Positions 22,001 through 33,156 are shown, numbered from the stretch's first letter. The stretch: 64,000 nt of DNA from Corynespora cassiicola (GCA_022059125.1 JAEUWY010000008.1:124001-188000); one strand, 5' to 3'. Notes: generated from the letters alone by a model not told the origin. Translations and numbers: made by a program.

Positions 22001-22982
22001 GCACCTTGTTCGAGAACACAAGATTGCTGAACCTCGGGCACGAGCTGCCCGAGGAGCAAACAAGGACGTTGTGGGTGCCGAAGGTATGTCACAGAACGTC
22101 TACGCCAAGTGTAAGACTAACAAAAAGGCAGACGACAACATCTGGAACCTGGTCGAGAGGTGCCGTCGCGACACCACCAAGCAACCCAAGGATGAGCCTT
22201 GCCGGTTCTGCGGTAATATTTGCAACAGCTGGAAGAAGCTGACCGTGCATCTGGCCAAGCACATGGAACAAATTAGCATGCCCATCTTGCCCCTGGTAGA
22301 ACAGAAGCAAATGAATGCGGACACCATCATCAGCCCGGTTGTCGAGCTGCCCGAATCGCGCAAGCTGTCCATAACACCCAACAAGTCCCCCATCGATAAC
22401 CCTTCTCGCTACAACCCCAACTCGACTCTAGCACCCGGAATTGATCCTTCTTTTGGCCAATTCCCGCAAGATTCGTCGGCATCGGTGGCCTCGAATGCGA
22501 TGCACACGTATCCGCCACCGCAAATGGTACCGTTCAAAGGGCAGCCAGTGCCCCAGAACAACTTTGCTCAGCCCTACAGCGGTAGCACATACCCAGGACT
22601 GCAGGACGCTGCCAAGATATCTCGAGGCGCCTATCTCAATGGCATCAACATCCCCAACCAGTCGTACCAAAACGGAAACATGCAAAATGCGCCGAACCGT
22701 TTCCCAATCACGCCCGTGTCTGCCATTGGGCAGCAGCAGCAGCAACAACAACAGCCGGTGTTCACGACGTCTCCCGTGGACACGACACCGTTCTCGACGG
22801 ATACGCTAGGGTCCACATATTTTAGCCAGGAACCGCAGAACCTGGCGGCGAACGGAGTGGCCGACATGGGATTTGACACTAGTAACGGCGGCATGCACTT
22901 CCAACCGGCCCCGGTCTATCAAGACATGTCGTCGTACATGCCGACACAGCAGCACAACAACTACCAATTTCACGGGCAATGA
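19035..22982 (+). CDS. Large C2H2 zinc-finger protein, probable transcription regulator
   Basis: The open frame gives 1315 residues from the ATG at 19035; the frame extends upstream only without an ATG. The first 850 residues are disordered and Ser/Pro/Gln-rich with an Asp/Glu run ('DDDDDDG') near 770. Residues about 911-1075 form the zinc-finger domain: 'FECPLCFKVKKFYKPSDW', 'FTCTFPNCGEPKSFKRKADW' with 'RHENERH', 'WTCQIADCNHTCYRKDNFVQH', then 'CRFCGNICNSWKKLTVHLAKH'. The C-terminal 240 residues are Asn/Gln/Pro-rich with a polyglutamine run at about 22729-22755. A 48 nt segment at 22084-22131 has all intron marks and is a multiple of three; removing it leaves the frame intact and gives 1299 residues. 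Inferred nuclear. Targets unknown. Confidence 0.88.
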   Translation: MNTVDARPQAFQGQRRQQRHPDDDSTNGFLPVSSGNFLLPDQSNFTFSAEPTSMIDYASMNLPLATTGQDSAFTPNTASSFDSSLHPELMNQSYPPPYMQAPSYGLSPATHSRNGQSISPSHSVDHLSPEASYMSDPSYQDHLSNYTTPSYNGQYLNESFSALNFSDNNMSAQVYNQQQAGMNMSMPMTADTLATFNAQPPMLPSNARLDSHSHLLSPCPTNNSSPNIAEEASRNAGFAAPQYTGNDYTSSTPPDQIRPPHYSTPKKQQQHSPALTNSPGNMAIANPQPQASHLTSPIVRIEQHFSRGESPTRSDISRPVSKRSHGSRRSGNHLSPFAHEDSSEDDDVASHDQVRARPVVRATERNEDGSWRNHGSGQAGLSPEDRLAMGDVLMPTLEELEEHRKREEKKLEVHDWLTKSEVGSEAGDVNPSSNLLAPFPVGRRRAKSTNDVHRNGMVGGFNGLGVDTSFNRFDDSNIPGPGVWIDERSEYEDYDDDEDMEPESPPAEVDLHDSHRDDSDSYFPPVPIADHAPLNTTLIRPWTDVVPASSSSTTRYQPPTSNAAMSRFYRRAKDVESASLAATVGSRRLSESDLGSIRGVAGVIKVIEPDPKKSKERQRRPSFLENILPKRTPTNLLKRKGSIPVQPAEAGAEKAKELVHPEKPKRIGSWGRPKSPRLDTSVAMHGNVGPSSSTGLSASPGPWYQSAKSAIKRTRSRSDLGKSPGLKELMTQHGGPPMPMLASPLADTEATKPSPQPSPGGDDDDDDGQEAVMMDLKVRSDPIIPTYEGFKTHARQLNPRLVDYMVERITQEQQRRYKRLLEFRVKHLNAVKNRNCSSNKFCIELGGESKQLPPRAGNKDSEAPFIGFQITAPGSSDDDGEPPPEGTVVSAQFPSGVPLPPVKRLPAEFECPLCFKVKKFYKPSDWTKHVHEDVQPFTCTFPNCGEPKSFKRKADWVRHENERHRQLENWTCQIADCNHTCYRKDNFVQHLVREHKIAEPRARAARGANKDVVGAEGMSQNVYAKCKTNKKADDNIWNLVERCRRDTTKQPKDEPCRFCGNICNSWKKLTVHLAKHMEQISMPILPLVEQKQMNADTIISPVVELPESRKLSITPNKSPIDNPSRYNPNSTLAPGIDPSFGQFPQDSSASVASNAMHTYPPPQMVPFKGQPVPQNNFAQPYSGSTYPGLQDAAKISRGAYLNGINIPNQSYQNGNMQNAPNRFPITPVSAIGQQQQQQQQPVFTTSPVDTTPFSTDTLGSTYFSQEPQNLAANGVADMGFDTSNGGMHFQPAPVYQDMSSYMPTQQHNNYQFHGQ
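22084..22131 (+). other. Candidate in-frame 48 nt intron
   Basis: GTATGT donor, GACTAAC branch-site match about 11 nt before a GGCAG acceptor, and no stop in the reading frame. It falls in the linker between the third and fourth zinc fingers of the 19035-22982 gene, so both spliced and unspliced messages would code. Confidence 0.6.
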
Positions 22983-24860
22983 GGCGATGATACACGTTGG
23001 GACGACGATTACGGGATACATGGATGACGTAAGCTGGAAGGCGAGAGTACCACTGCAGGAGTTTTTGACTTTGGCTTTTTTTGTGGTTTGATTCCCCTTG
23101 GAAATGATCTTCGCTGTTTACTATTCACAATTTTTCTTTTGCTTGATATCCCTATCGCACACTGGAGTTTTGGCTCGTAGATGGTCATTGGACTCGGCGG
23201 TCAACGATTTCAGCTGGGGCACCCGGGGGCGGAAAGGGTGAAGGGTTTGGATTTTTTTTTGGACGAATGACGTTTATCAGCACACATCTGGCGCATCTCC
23301 CTTCGTTTAGAATCGCCGCTTTTGGGTTCTCGTCGACGCATTGTATGGGAGTTTTGCGGACTTGGTGTAGCAGTAGTGGTAGTTCAGAATGGGATCAGGT
23401 GCACAGCTACAGCTACTACGGCGACTGCGACTGCAGCTACAGCTGCCATGACCTAACAGCCCCGCCCGAGAATCAGAAAGCAAAAAAATGGGCCGGTAAG
23501 CGGTGCATATACAGCGCTGCAAGCAGACAATATCTGGCAAGGCACGCGCTGCCACACGGGCGCAGGCCGACCAGCGCTCGCCTCGCGCGTCCTCATGTAC
23601 AGAAACGGCCCGGTGTGGGTTGGATGCCTGCGATGGGGTGAGGGGGGGGTGCGGTGGGCGGTGGGTGGTGGGCTGCGGCTGGGGCGTGGCAACGGGATTG
23701 GCCACATCGGGGGGAGGCAAGCCAGGGCCTGGAGCATTGGCGCAGACAAGGCCATATCGAAGCCCGAAAAAGGAAATGGGCGCACTTTGACTGGCGGGAT
23801 GGCCGTTGGAGAGAGACTGGCGATGGATGTGCGTCTGATATCATCCACCCCCCGGCAAGACGGGCATCGCGCTGGCCGGGCTGCCATGTTGGATGATTGC
23901 TGGCGGTCGCACTGCGTGGGCTGCGTGGGCTGCGTGGGCTGCGTGGGCTGCGTGGGCTGCGTGGGCTGCTGCTGGTGTTGGTACGTACTTGGGCGTGAGA
24001 GGGAAAAGCGTGGAGAGACAGAGGCCCGGAGAGAGCTGGACTGGCGGACACGACGGCCGTGATTGGCGTGGGCACAGCCACTTGGGCTGGGTGCGAGTCC
24101 CGTGGTCCCTCACCTGGTGGTAGTGGTGGTGGTGGTTTCGGTAGTCAGCTTGGCGGGCGGTCAACAAGGCAACCAGAAGGCAACCTGTTGCCTTGTGCTA
24201 TATGGCGCATCGAGGCCGCCCGCTGTGCGCACAACGCTCGCTGCATGGAGAACAAAACGGCTAGAGAGCCTCACCCCGACCGCCAGACGCGTCCCGACAC
24301 GCTGTTCATCCCACTCGCTGCTCCTGCTCCTGCCCTGCCCTGCTCGTCCTGCTGCTGAGGGCGTGCTGCTCGCTGCTCGCTGCTCGCTGCTTGCTCCACC
24401 CAACCGGCCGCTGAACCTTCCCTGATCCTACACCGGACGCCTGCGTGGGACGAGCAACGTCCTCCGTATGCACTGCGCCCGCTCTCGGCTCGAATCAAGA
24501 CATCAGACGGGCCGCCGTCGTCAGCGCTTGGGGCCGCGGGCTGCGCAAGACTACTAATGCACTCTCCTTGCTCAGTCAACCCTCTGAACCTCCCTCGACC
24601 CCGTTGAGGCACTCCATCAGGCACAAGGCTGCGGGCCGAGCATTGGGTGAGTCCACGCCATTTTCCGATACACTTCACACCTCATCCCTCCCTCGGGCCT
24701 GCTTGTAGGCATCGTGTCTTGCCCTTCCAGCGAGGGGCGTTGTTTGATGCCTCTGGGGACCGGGACGCGGACGGGTCGACTCCACACGCGCCCGCGCTTG
24801 GACGTCATCGGCGGGTGTGCCTGGGCCAGCCATCATCGCTAACCAGGACCAGGCGCAATC
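22983..24860. other. Intergenic region between two C2H2 genes
   Basis: Holds the 3' end of the upstream gene and a long leader for the downstream one. No supported gene. It includes a 9 bp tandem repeat (23912-23965), a (GGT)n stretch near 24117-24137, and GCTGCTCGCTGCTCGCTG-like repeats near 24365-24390. Confidence 0.5.
23912..23965. repeat. Six copies of a 9 bp tandem repeat
   Basis: CTGCGTGGG repeated six times without error. Being a multiple of three it reads as Ala-Ala-Trp repeats in one frame, which makes a false ORF. Confidence 0.9.
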
Positions 24861-27694
24861 ATGTCGCAACAGAACTATCCACCATCCTTCGCTTTCAACC
24901 TGAATAACCCCACCAACGGGCCTGTATGTATACAGACTCGGCCCTTCCCGTAGTTGATCAAGTAGTGACCAGACTAGTACTATGCTCAGCCTCTGCCGCA
25001 AAACAGCGGCAATGACTCCTTCCAGCAGCAGCACCAGCAGCAGCAATGGAACCAGCAAGCCCCGCGGGTCATGGGCAATCCCCTTGCAAGCTCCTCCAAC
25101 GCCATGCACATGAACAACAATCCTGATCTAAGGCCCCCCGTATCGCGGAGAGAGCCAAAGCATGACATGAACATGCCCAATATTGCACTGCTTGCCCCTC
25201 CCTCCCATCACCCCCCTAGGCAGAGCGTCCCGAGTGCTGGCGCGGATCCCATGTCCCGGTTCTACAACGATAACAACGGTCCATGGAGTTCAGAACGCAC
25301 CAGGAATTCCAGCATGTCCGGAGGCCGCTCGTCTTACTCCCAGCCCCAGATGGATTTTGGACCCTACCGCTCCGGCCCTTCGTCGGATGTAGGCAGCACC
25401 AACCGGTCTGACTCGGGATATTATACTCACCATGCCCAATCCGTCATGAGTGATCCAGAGCCGCGAGCGGAACAGGAGTTCCCCTCGGAGGTTCTGAACC
25501 ATTTTGCTAATGTCAATCTGCCCTCTGCGTCCAGCGACGCGGCAGACCCATTCCGCCAGTCGGAGACGGGGACCCAGTATAGCAGCAGAAGCCGTGGGTC
25601 CAAGGAATTTACGTGCTCAAAGTGTTTCGAAGTGTCCAAGTGTCAGTCAGACTACAAGTATGTCTTATCATTTATCGAATCTTACTGCTGCTGACATGTC
25701 TTAGAAAGCACATGCTAAAGCATAATAAGCCATATGTTTGTGATATCTCGAATTGTCGCCGCAATGGACGAGGGTTTACTACAGTAAACGACCTCGCCCG
25801 GCACAAGAAGAGTGTGCATCGCATCGATGTCTCTCGAAACTCGTACCAGTGTGCGTCTGAAAATTGTAGAAACAAGGAGAAGATTTGGCCACGCCTGGAC
25901 AATTTCAAGCAGCACATTGCCCGGATGCACAAGGAAGAAGACGAACAGGATCTCATCCGCAGGTATGCATAGCGTTCGTCCCCATAACTGAGCCAAAGCT
26001 AATCTTTGTAGGTCCGCATATCGTTTTCCCGAGCCAAGTGCAAACCCGGACACTATGTCCGTGGCTCCTTTGGACACGACGCTCGCCGGGATAGGTACTG
26101 AGAAGCAATTCCCCGGTAATGACTTTGATGATCCTACTCCCGGTATTAGTTTAACCCCAGATCAGGATCCAAGCCTTTGGAATTCTTTCGTGCCGACTTC
26201 CCATGATTTTGCCATGGACGTTGACCAGTCCAATCAGTCCTTACTACAACCTGGCCCCCGTACATCTGACATGGATTCTGCATTTAAATTCCCTGGGCAG
26301 CCAAGTTCCTTTGATTCCTCTCCTATCTCAGACAACGTAGTGCGGCATGACTCTCTACGGACGGATAACCTGGCCAATACTGCAAGTCCACAACCATCCC
26401 AAATGAAGGAGGCACCCCACTCCCCCGTTGAGCTTTCCAGTTTACCCCAAACCAAGGCGGACCAACAGAGGCAGGCACTTCAGAAACTGTCAAAAATCAT
26501 TTCACGAGACATACAAAATCCGGCTTCAGGTGAGCCTGTCGATCTTGAGCGCGCTCTCATGCGAGCTCTTTACAGGGCAACGAGTGGGCAGGATGACGAC
26601 TCACCACAAGATTCTTCGAGCAGCTCGGCGTCACCCGATTATGATGATGGGACTGTCCTTACCAAGAGCGAAGCCATCAAGGCGTCGCAAGCAATCTCAA
26701 ATCTCATCAAACAGAGCGGCAGGCCTATTCCTCAGCAATCACGTCCGCGTTGCCTCTCCAAAGGATTCCCCTCCCCCAACACCAAGACATGTGAAAAGTG
26801 CGGCATCACCCTTGCTCGTTCCTGCGACTTGAAGAAACACATGAAGCGCCATACCAAGCCCTATGGCTGCACCTACCCCAAGTGCCACAAGCGCTTCGGC
26901 GCAAAGTCGGACTGGAAGCGGCACGAGAACTCGCAGCACTTTCAGCTCGAGGCCTTTCGCTGCCACATGACGTCGCCGTTATCGCAAACACCATGCGGCG
27001 AGCTCTTCTACCAGCCAGAGCTATTTAAGACACACCTCCAGCAAGAACACAAGATGACACAAACGGACCTGATCGATCACGAACTCAAGGCCCGACGCAT
27101 TGGCAAGAACGGTCAGGGTCAGTTCTGGTGTGGCTTCTGCCAGGTGATCGTCAAGCTCGAGAAGAAACGCAACGCCGCTTGGGACGAGCGTTTCGATCAC
27201 ATCGACATGCACTTTAGCAAGGAAAAGAAGGGCATCGAGGACTGGCTCTGCGTTGAGGCGAAGAAGTTCAAGGGCGAGACCTTCAAGGATGTCGACCGAT
27301 TGTACGAAGACGAAGATACGGACAGTGTCGAGATGAATGATCCGCCCTCGCAGCCTGCCGCTCCGACCGAATCTTCTGCGGCGTCCATGTCTATGCAGGC
27401 AATGCCGCAGGATAGAAGGAAGAGATCCGCTCCTTTTGACTCTACCATGGCCCTGCAGGCCGCGAAGCGGTATAAGAAGGAGAAGAATCGCTATTGTGTA
27501 CGTTCGAGCCTTGCCTTGCCCCCTTCGTTCTGTCAGCTGCTAACAAAAGGGATCAGTGTAACTGCCAGGTTGGGCCTTGGTCAACTTCCATGTATCCTCG
27601 TTGTATCGACTGTCAACATGATTTTTGCGACAATTGTGTCGTGGTTGACGGTAGTGGCCTAAACGTAGAGGCTGAGATGGGCATGATGGGGTAG
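24861..27694 (+). CDS. C2H2 zinc-finger protein with C-terminal Cys/His module
   Basis: Five exons: 24861-24923, 24978-25657, 25705-25962, 26012-27497 and 27557-27694, giving 874 residues. After a Gln-rich N terminus ('SFQQQHQQQQWNQQ'), residues about 230-320 hold a first finger array ('FTCSKCFEVSKCQSDYKKHM', 'YVCDISNC' with 'NDLARHKKSVH', 'YQCASENC' with 'DNFKQHIARMH'). A Ser/Asp-rich linker follows, then a second array at about 593-735 ('KTCEKCGITLARSCDLKKHM', 'YGCTYPKCHKRFGAKSDW', 'FRCHMTSPL', 'FWCGFCQVIVKL'). The last exon adds a compact module 'RYCCNCQVGPWS...CIDCQHDFCDNC' found also in the small genes at 34-37 kb. Intron 4 has a GCTAAC branch site. Reading through that intron gives a false hydrophobic tail. 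Inferred nuclear regulator; targets unknown. Confidence 0.85.
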
Positions 27695-28001
27695 CTGGGA
27701 AGGAGAGTGACGCGCCGTTTCGTTGTCGTAGCTGTTTCTGGATACCCTAGATACCGTATAGCAACTCAATATGCACACGTGTTTTCGTTCCTCATCTCAA
27801 GTCCCTCTTTGTGAACATTTGTGAGCGCGAGCGTGGGGTGGATGAAGGGTCCCGCATGTGCCAGTCTTGGCGTTTCGGGGGAAAGGTCGGACCGATGATC
27901 TTGACACCTGTGAACATAGCACTCTAAGCTGGGGAAGCTCCGTGACGCGGCCTTGCTCGCAGCATCTCTCATTCCCTCCCCAAACCACCATCCTTTTCAC
28001 A
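27695..28001. other. Short intergenic space before STT3
   Basis: 307 bp that must contain the 3' end of the C2H2 gene and the STT3 promoter. No TATA box is clear. Confidence 0.6.
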
Positions 28002-30518
28002 ATGGCTGCCGCAGAGGAAGGGCAGTTTCTGAAGCAGGCGACCGGACGGAACACGCGAGGCCTGCTCCGCGTCATCATTCTGTGCTTGATTGCGGCTGCA
28101 GCTGTCTCTAGCCGTCTGTTCTCCGTGATCCGCTTCGAGAGCATCATCCACGAATGTAAGTGTTTCCCCCCCACGCAACGCCCGGAATTGGGCATGCAAA
28201 GGTTCAATTGGCTCATGAGAGTGTGCAGTCGACCCTTGGTTCAACTTTCGCGCAACGAAATATCTCGTGCAGAATGGCTTTTACAGTTTCTGGGACTGGT
28301 TCGACGACCGTAAGCATTCCCCTCCCCACCACAACTCTCTCCACCTCGCGCCCCCTTCTCCCCGCAGCGCAATCGCAACAAACGGGAATCTGACTGGAGA
28401 CAGGAACATGGCATCCCCTCGGACGTGTCACTGGCGGAACCCTCTACCCTGGCCTCATGGTGACGAGCGGCGTCATCTACCACCTATTGCGCTTCCTCAC
28501 GCTCCCCGTCGACATCCGCAACATTTGCGTTCTCCTCGCGCCCGCCTTCTCCGGCCTCACTGCCCTGGCCACGTACCTGCTCACGTCGGAGATGGTCGAC
28601 TCGCCGTCGGCTGGCCTCCTCGCCGCCGCCTTCATGGGCATCACGCCCGGATACATTTCGCGCTCCGTGGCCGGTAGCTACGACAACGAGGCCATTGCTA
28701 TTTTCTTGCTCGTCTTCACCTTCTTCCTATGGATCAAGGCGGTCAAGAATGGCTCCATGTTTTGGGGCGCCATGAGTGCGCTCTTCTATGGATACATGGT
28801 TAGCGCGTGGGGTGGTTATGTGTTCATTACCAATTTGCTGCCCCTGCATGCGTTTGTACTCATCTGCATGGGCAGGTATAGCCCCAGGCTGTATGTTAGC
28901 TACACGTCGTGGTATGCGCTGGGCACCCTCGCTAGCATGCAGATTCCGTTTGTGGGTTTCTTGCCCATTAGGAGTAGCGAGCACATGTCTGCTCTCGGTG
29001 AGTACTTGTGTCAATCAGTGAGATGCCATGCTAACAGAAATAGGTGTATTTGGCCTGCTCCAGCTTGTCGGCTTCGTCGAGTATGTCCGCGCCCAGCTCC
29101 CCAGCAAGCAGTTCCAGACTCTGCTCCGCGCCCTCGTCCTCTTCGTGTTCGTCGTGGCGTTCGGTGGATTGGTGCTCCTCACTGTCAGCGGTGTGATTGC
29201 GCCGTGGACTGGCCGTTTCTACTCCCTCTGGGACACTGGTTATGCCAAGATTCACATTCCCATTATCGCCTCCGTCTCAGAGCACCAGCCTACTGCCTGG
29301 CCTGCTTTCTTCTTCGACTTGAGCATGATGATCTGGCTCTTCCCGGCCGGTGTCTACATGTGCTTCCGCAAGTTGAGCGACGAGCAGGTCTTCATCGTCA
29401 TCTACGCGGTCTTGGCTAGCTACTTTGCCGGTGTCATGGTCCGTCTGATGCTTACTTTGACGCCCATTGTTTGCGTTGCCTCGGCCATGGCTTTCTCGCA
29501 GATCTTGGACACCTACCTTGATGCCAAGACCCCCAAGACCGACTCCAAGGAGAATGGCAGCTCGGAGCCTACCAAGGTTGCCGCTGCGGCTGTCCTCCCT
29601 GATGGACTGAGGTCGACACGCAGCCCTCTGGTTGGCATTTACTCTTACGCCTCTAGGTTGACGGTCGTTGGAGCTTCGATCGTTTACCTGATGCTTTTCG
29701 TCTTGCACTGCACTTGGGTCACTTCCAATGCTTACTCCTCGCCTTCCGTCGTGCTTGCCTCGAGACTTCCCGACGGTAGCCAGCACATCATTGATGACTA
29801 CCGTGAGGCGTACTACTGGCTAAGGCAAAACACGCCCGACAATGCCAAGGTCATGTCTTGGTGGGACTATGGATACCAGATTGGTGGCATGGCAGACCGC
29901 CCTACCCTGGTTGACAACAACACGTGGAACAACACGCACATTGCCACGGTCGGAAAGGCCATGAGCTCCAGGGAGGAGGTCAGCTACCCCATTATGCGCC
30001 AGCACGAGGTCGACTATGTGCTGGTTGTCTTTGGAGGCCTGCTGGGATACTCTGGAGACGATATCAACAAGTTCCTCTGGATGGTGCGTATTGCCGAGGG
30101 CATCTGGCCCGATGAGGTCAAGGAGCGCAGCTTCTTCACTCCCCGCGGCGAGTACCGCGTTGACGACGAGGCGACCCCGGCCATGAGGAACAGCTTGATG
30201 TAAGTATGCCCAATGTTTCTCAATGTATCCGTGCTAACAAGGTGCAGGTACAAGATGTCGTACTACAACTACGGCTCCCTGTTCCCCGCCGGACAGGCAC
30301 AGGACCGCGTTCGTGGAGCGCGGCTGCCTGCCCAGGGGCCCCAGCTCAGCACCATCGAGGAGGCCTTTACCAGCGAGAACTGGATCATTAGGATCTACAA
30401 GGTCAAAGACCTCGACAACTTTGGCCGTGACCACCAGAGCGCGGTTGCGTTTGACAGCGGACACAAGAAGAAGCGGGCCGCCAAGCGCAAGGGCGCGAGG
30501 GTTCTGAGGGTGGAGTAG
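28002..30518 (+). CDS. STT3: Oligosaccharyltransferase catalytic subunit STT3
   Basis: Five exons: 28002-28155, 28229-28309, 28404-28997, 29044-30199 and 30248-30518, giving 751 residues (yeast about 718). STT3 transfers the preassembled glycan from dolichol diphosphate to Asn-X-Ser/Thr sequons in the ER lumen. The sequence shows the first membrane helix, the luminal '[15 protein letters not shown]' loop with the metal-binding acidic motif, '[17 protein letters not shown]', many membrane helices, the '[14 protein letters not shown]' segment, and the signature 'WWDYGYQI' near residue 549 followed by 'DNNTWNN'. The C terminus is Lys/Arg-rich ('[17 protein letters not shown]'). Exon 2 is only 81 nt. 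Intron 3 ends in TGCTAACAGAAATAG, with the branch site close to the acceptor. Identification is secure. Confidence 0.97.
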
Positions 30519-31050
30519 AGGCACGGCACGGCAGGCAGGTGATGTTTTTTCATAGTATATTCTTTGGCCCCTGTAAAAGTACGATGGTCGGGAAGACATG
30601 GCTGGGCGTTTGTGGGGAAATAAAAAGATATAGTTCCGATTCGTCACGTGCTGTGCTACGATTGGGCAGGTGAGACATCGAGTCGAGCAGATGGGCTACA
30701 GGACGTGGTCCATGGGCCAAAGCTGCCTGCTGCGTTATCGGAGGCTGGAGGCTGGAGGCTGGGGAGGTTGAAGTATGGTCGGTGCTTGGAGCGGGTGTAG
30801 CCTGGCGGTTCGTCGCGGGTCATAGCACGGGTTGCGCTTCTTGCGCCTTCACCGTAGGTCTCTTGAGGCCGCTCAGCCAATCACTTTCTTTCGTCCACCG
30901 CGCTCTCATATCACTCACTCTCTTGCTGCCTTTTTGCCAATCCCTCAACCTCGTCGCCGGCCACGACGCCAATTGCCCCTCTGGCCGTCGGCCGTCGATC
31001 ATTGACCTCGCCAGCACTTTCTTTTCCTCACGCACCAGCCGCGACTCAGC
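30519..31050. other. Intergenic region
   Basis: STT3 3' end and the promoter of the next plus-strand gene. A short direct repeat GGAGGCTGGAGGCTGG occurs near 30742-30760. No gene seen. Confidence 0.6.
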
Positions 31051-33156
31051 ATGGCCAACGAAGAGCAGCGGCGAGCCTTTGCCGACTACATGGGCACGGC
31101 CAGTCCGCAGGCCAACCAGGTGGGCCCCTACAATCCCGCCGCAGCTGGCCAGCAGCAGCAGCCGTACTACAATCAAGTGTAAATCTCCGATCCGAGCGCC
31201 TCCTGCGCAGTGACGACCGACTGCTAATCGCGCCATAGAGGTACACCCACTCCCGCCCCGTTCCAATATCCCCTCGGCCACCCTGCGTTCGACGCAGGCC
31301 CACAGCCTGCATGTCCGCCTAACCAGTACCAGGGCCATGCTGGGCTCCAGGGCTTCGGGAGTCTGCAGGCTCCTCCCGCTGCTCCCACCCCGCCTGCCGC
31401 CTCTGCGTCACTGGCCCCAGGCTTCGCTGGTGGCTTCTCCATGCCCCCTCCGCCCCGCCCGCCTGGATACCAGCCCCTTCCCCGTCAGTTTGCTCCCCAG
31501 GCGCAGGGACAGCCGCCTGCCCACGGCCAGTATAATCCTGCTGCGTGGCACTACAATAACCCCCCGCCGCCACCTCCTCCTCCAGGCCAGGATAACCTCG
31601 CGGGGCCCATGGTTCATCAGGTACGTTGGACCTGCGAGTCCAGTCCAGTATAGAGTGAGTTTGCTAACGTGAACCCTCCGGTGCAGCCCCAAGCAGCCCA
31701 CGACCACATAATTAGGAACCAGGAGTCGATCCAGGCCAACTATCACTACGAGTTTCCAGACCCTCCCCCCTTACTCGCCCAAGAGATGCAGAAGCTAGAG
31801 GCAGAGAATAACGTTACCGTCCTGCTCTGCCACACGTGCGGCGAGTGCGGACGCATGCGGTCGGCTGGCTATCACCGCAAGCACCCCGTCATTCCCGGAA
31901 GGCCGCCCATTGTAGGCACATGCGGTCGTTGCAGCAAGAAGTTGGATAAGAAGCATCGACGACACCGCAACCGCAGGCACCGCTCGACCAGCCTCACCCG
32001 CATTCGGACATGCCAGGGAGACGAGCAGTGTGACTGGCCCGACGAGGACTTCCGCATCGAGATTCGCAATGGAGGACGCGGTAGGAGGCGCGACCGCGAC
32101 GACTCAGATGTGTACATCATCCGTCACCGCTCCACCAGCCGCGAGGCTCCTGTTCGCAAGAGCGAGAGCCGCACCCGCCTGGGAGTGCGTGCCCTTCAAA
32201 ACGAGGAACGGAGCCCTCCGCCCATCCTCAGACGCAAGACTGAAGTCCGTGTCCGCTCCGTGAGTCCGCCCTCTAACCTGCGCTTTCGTCGTGTCGTGGA
32301 AGTGAGCCCCTCGCCTCCTCCGCCGCGCGCCCGTGTTCTATCCAGACAGCATGAGGAAGAGCCTCCCCCGCCGGTTCGCAGGTCGACGACCCGTTTCGTA
32401 TACGAGAGTGATGAAGAGGTGCCTTCGTCTGCGGACTTGCCGCCTCGCAGCCCCTCGCCCGTACGTGTACACCTCTCGCATCAGCGTGGGCGCGATGATG
32501 CCGAAGCCAGGCTCGCGGCCCATCCTGCTCCGTATCGAGCTGTCAGGCCAGGTCACTATAGGCATTATGTCCGGGAAATCGAGGAGCCCCTTGACCCCCC
32601 GCCTCGCGCGCCGGACCGCGAAAAATTAAAGGAACCCAGAGTTCAGTTTGCAACAAACTCCCCGCCGCCCGTTCGTAGGGAAGAAGTCGAAGTCAAAATC
32701 AAGTATCCCCCGGGCCGATACCTTGAAGACTCTCCCTCGCCGCCGCTCGACGAACTCGCCCGCCTCCGTATCCGTCGTAGCAGTGATGACGGAAGGAGGC
32801 CCCCTCCGAGGGAGCGCTCACCCCCACCACGTCCCCGGTACCGCGACGTCGAGGAAGTGCTCGTTCGGCGCCGCTCCCCTGTCCCCGCTCCGACTCGCGG
32901 CCGCGAGTTCGTGCGCGCGAGCATCACCGAGCGCTCGCCTCCGCCTGCCGCAGTCAGGGCTCCGAGCCCCCAGTGTGAAGAAGAGTTTACGGATTCGGGG
33001 TCGGACGATCTGGGTGAGCTGATCGAGGTCAAGGAGTGGAGGGGTTATGATGAGAATGGCAGGCCTACGACGTTTGTGGAGGAGAGGAGGAGGCATTTCC
33101 CCGAGGAGAGGGGGGGGAGGAGGGAAACGCCGGTGGTGGGGTTTAGGGATGTCTGA
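31051..33156 (+). CDS. Proline- and RS/SP-rich protein with a CxxC pair, function unknown
   Basis: Three exons: 31051-31178, 31239-31620 and 31687-33156, giving 659 residues. The first 170 residues are Pro/Gln/Tyr-rich ('PPPPPPPPGQDN'). A short folded-looking core follows, with 'LLCHTCGECGRMRSAGYHRK' and 'VGTCGRCSKK', which give two C-x2-C pairs able to bind one metal ion. The rest is dominated by Arg-Arg-His, Arg-Ser and Ser-Pro dipeptides ('RRHRNRRHRSTS', 'RRSPVPAPTRGRE') with acidic patches, and the C terminus ends 'RRETPVVGFRDV'. The composition resembles RS-type nuclear proteins that work in RNA processing, but no RRM is present, so this is only a hint. Introns have GCTAAT/GCTAAC branch sites and keep the frame. 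Confidence 0.8.

Noticed and set aside
28457..29419. Alternative long frame through STT3 exons 3 and 4
   Set aside because: Correct only up to 28997; beyond that it runs through intron 3 in the wrong frame, while splicing restores the STT3 sequence.
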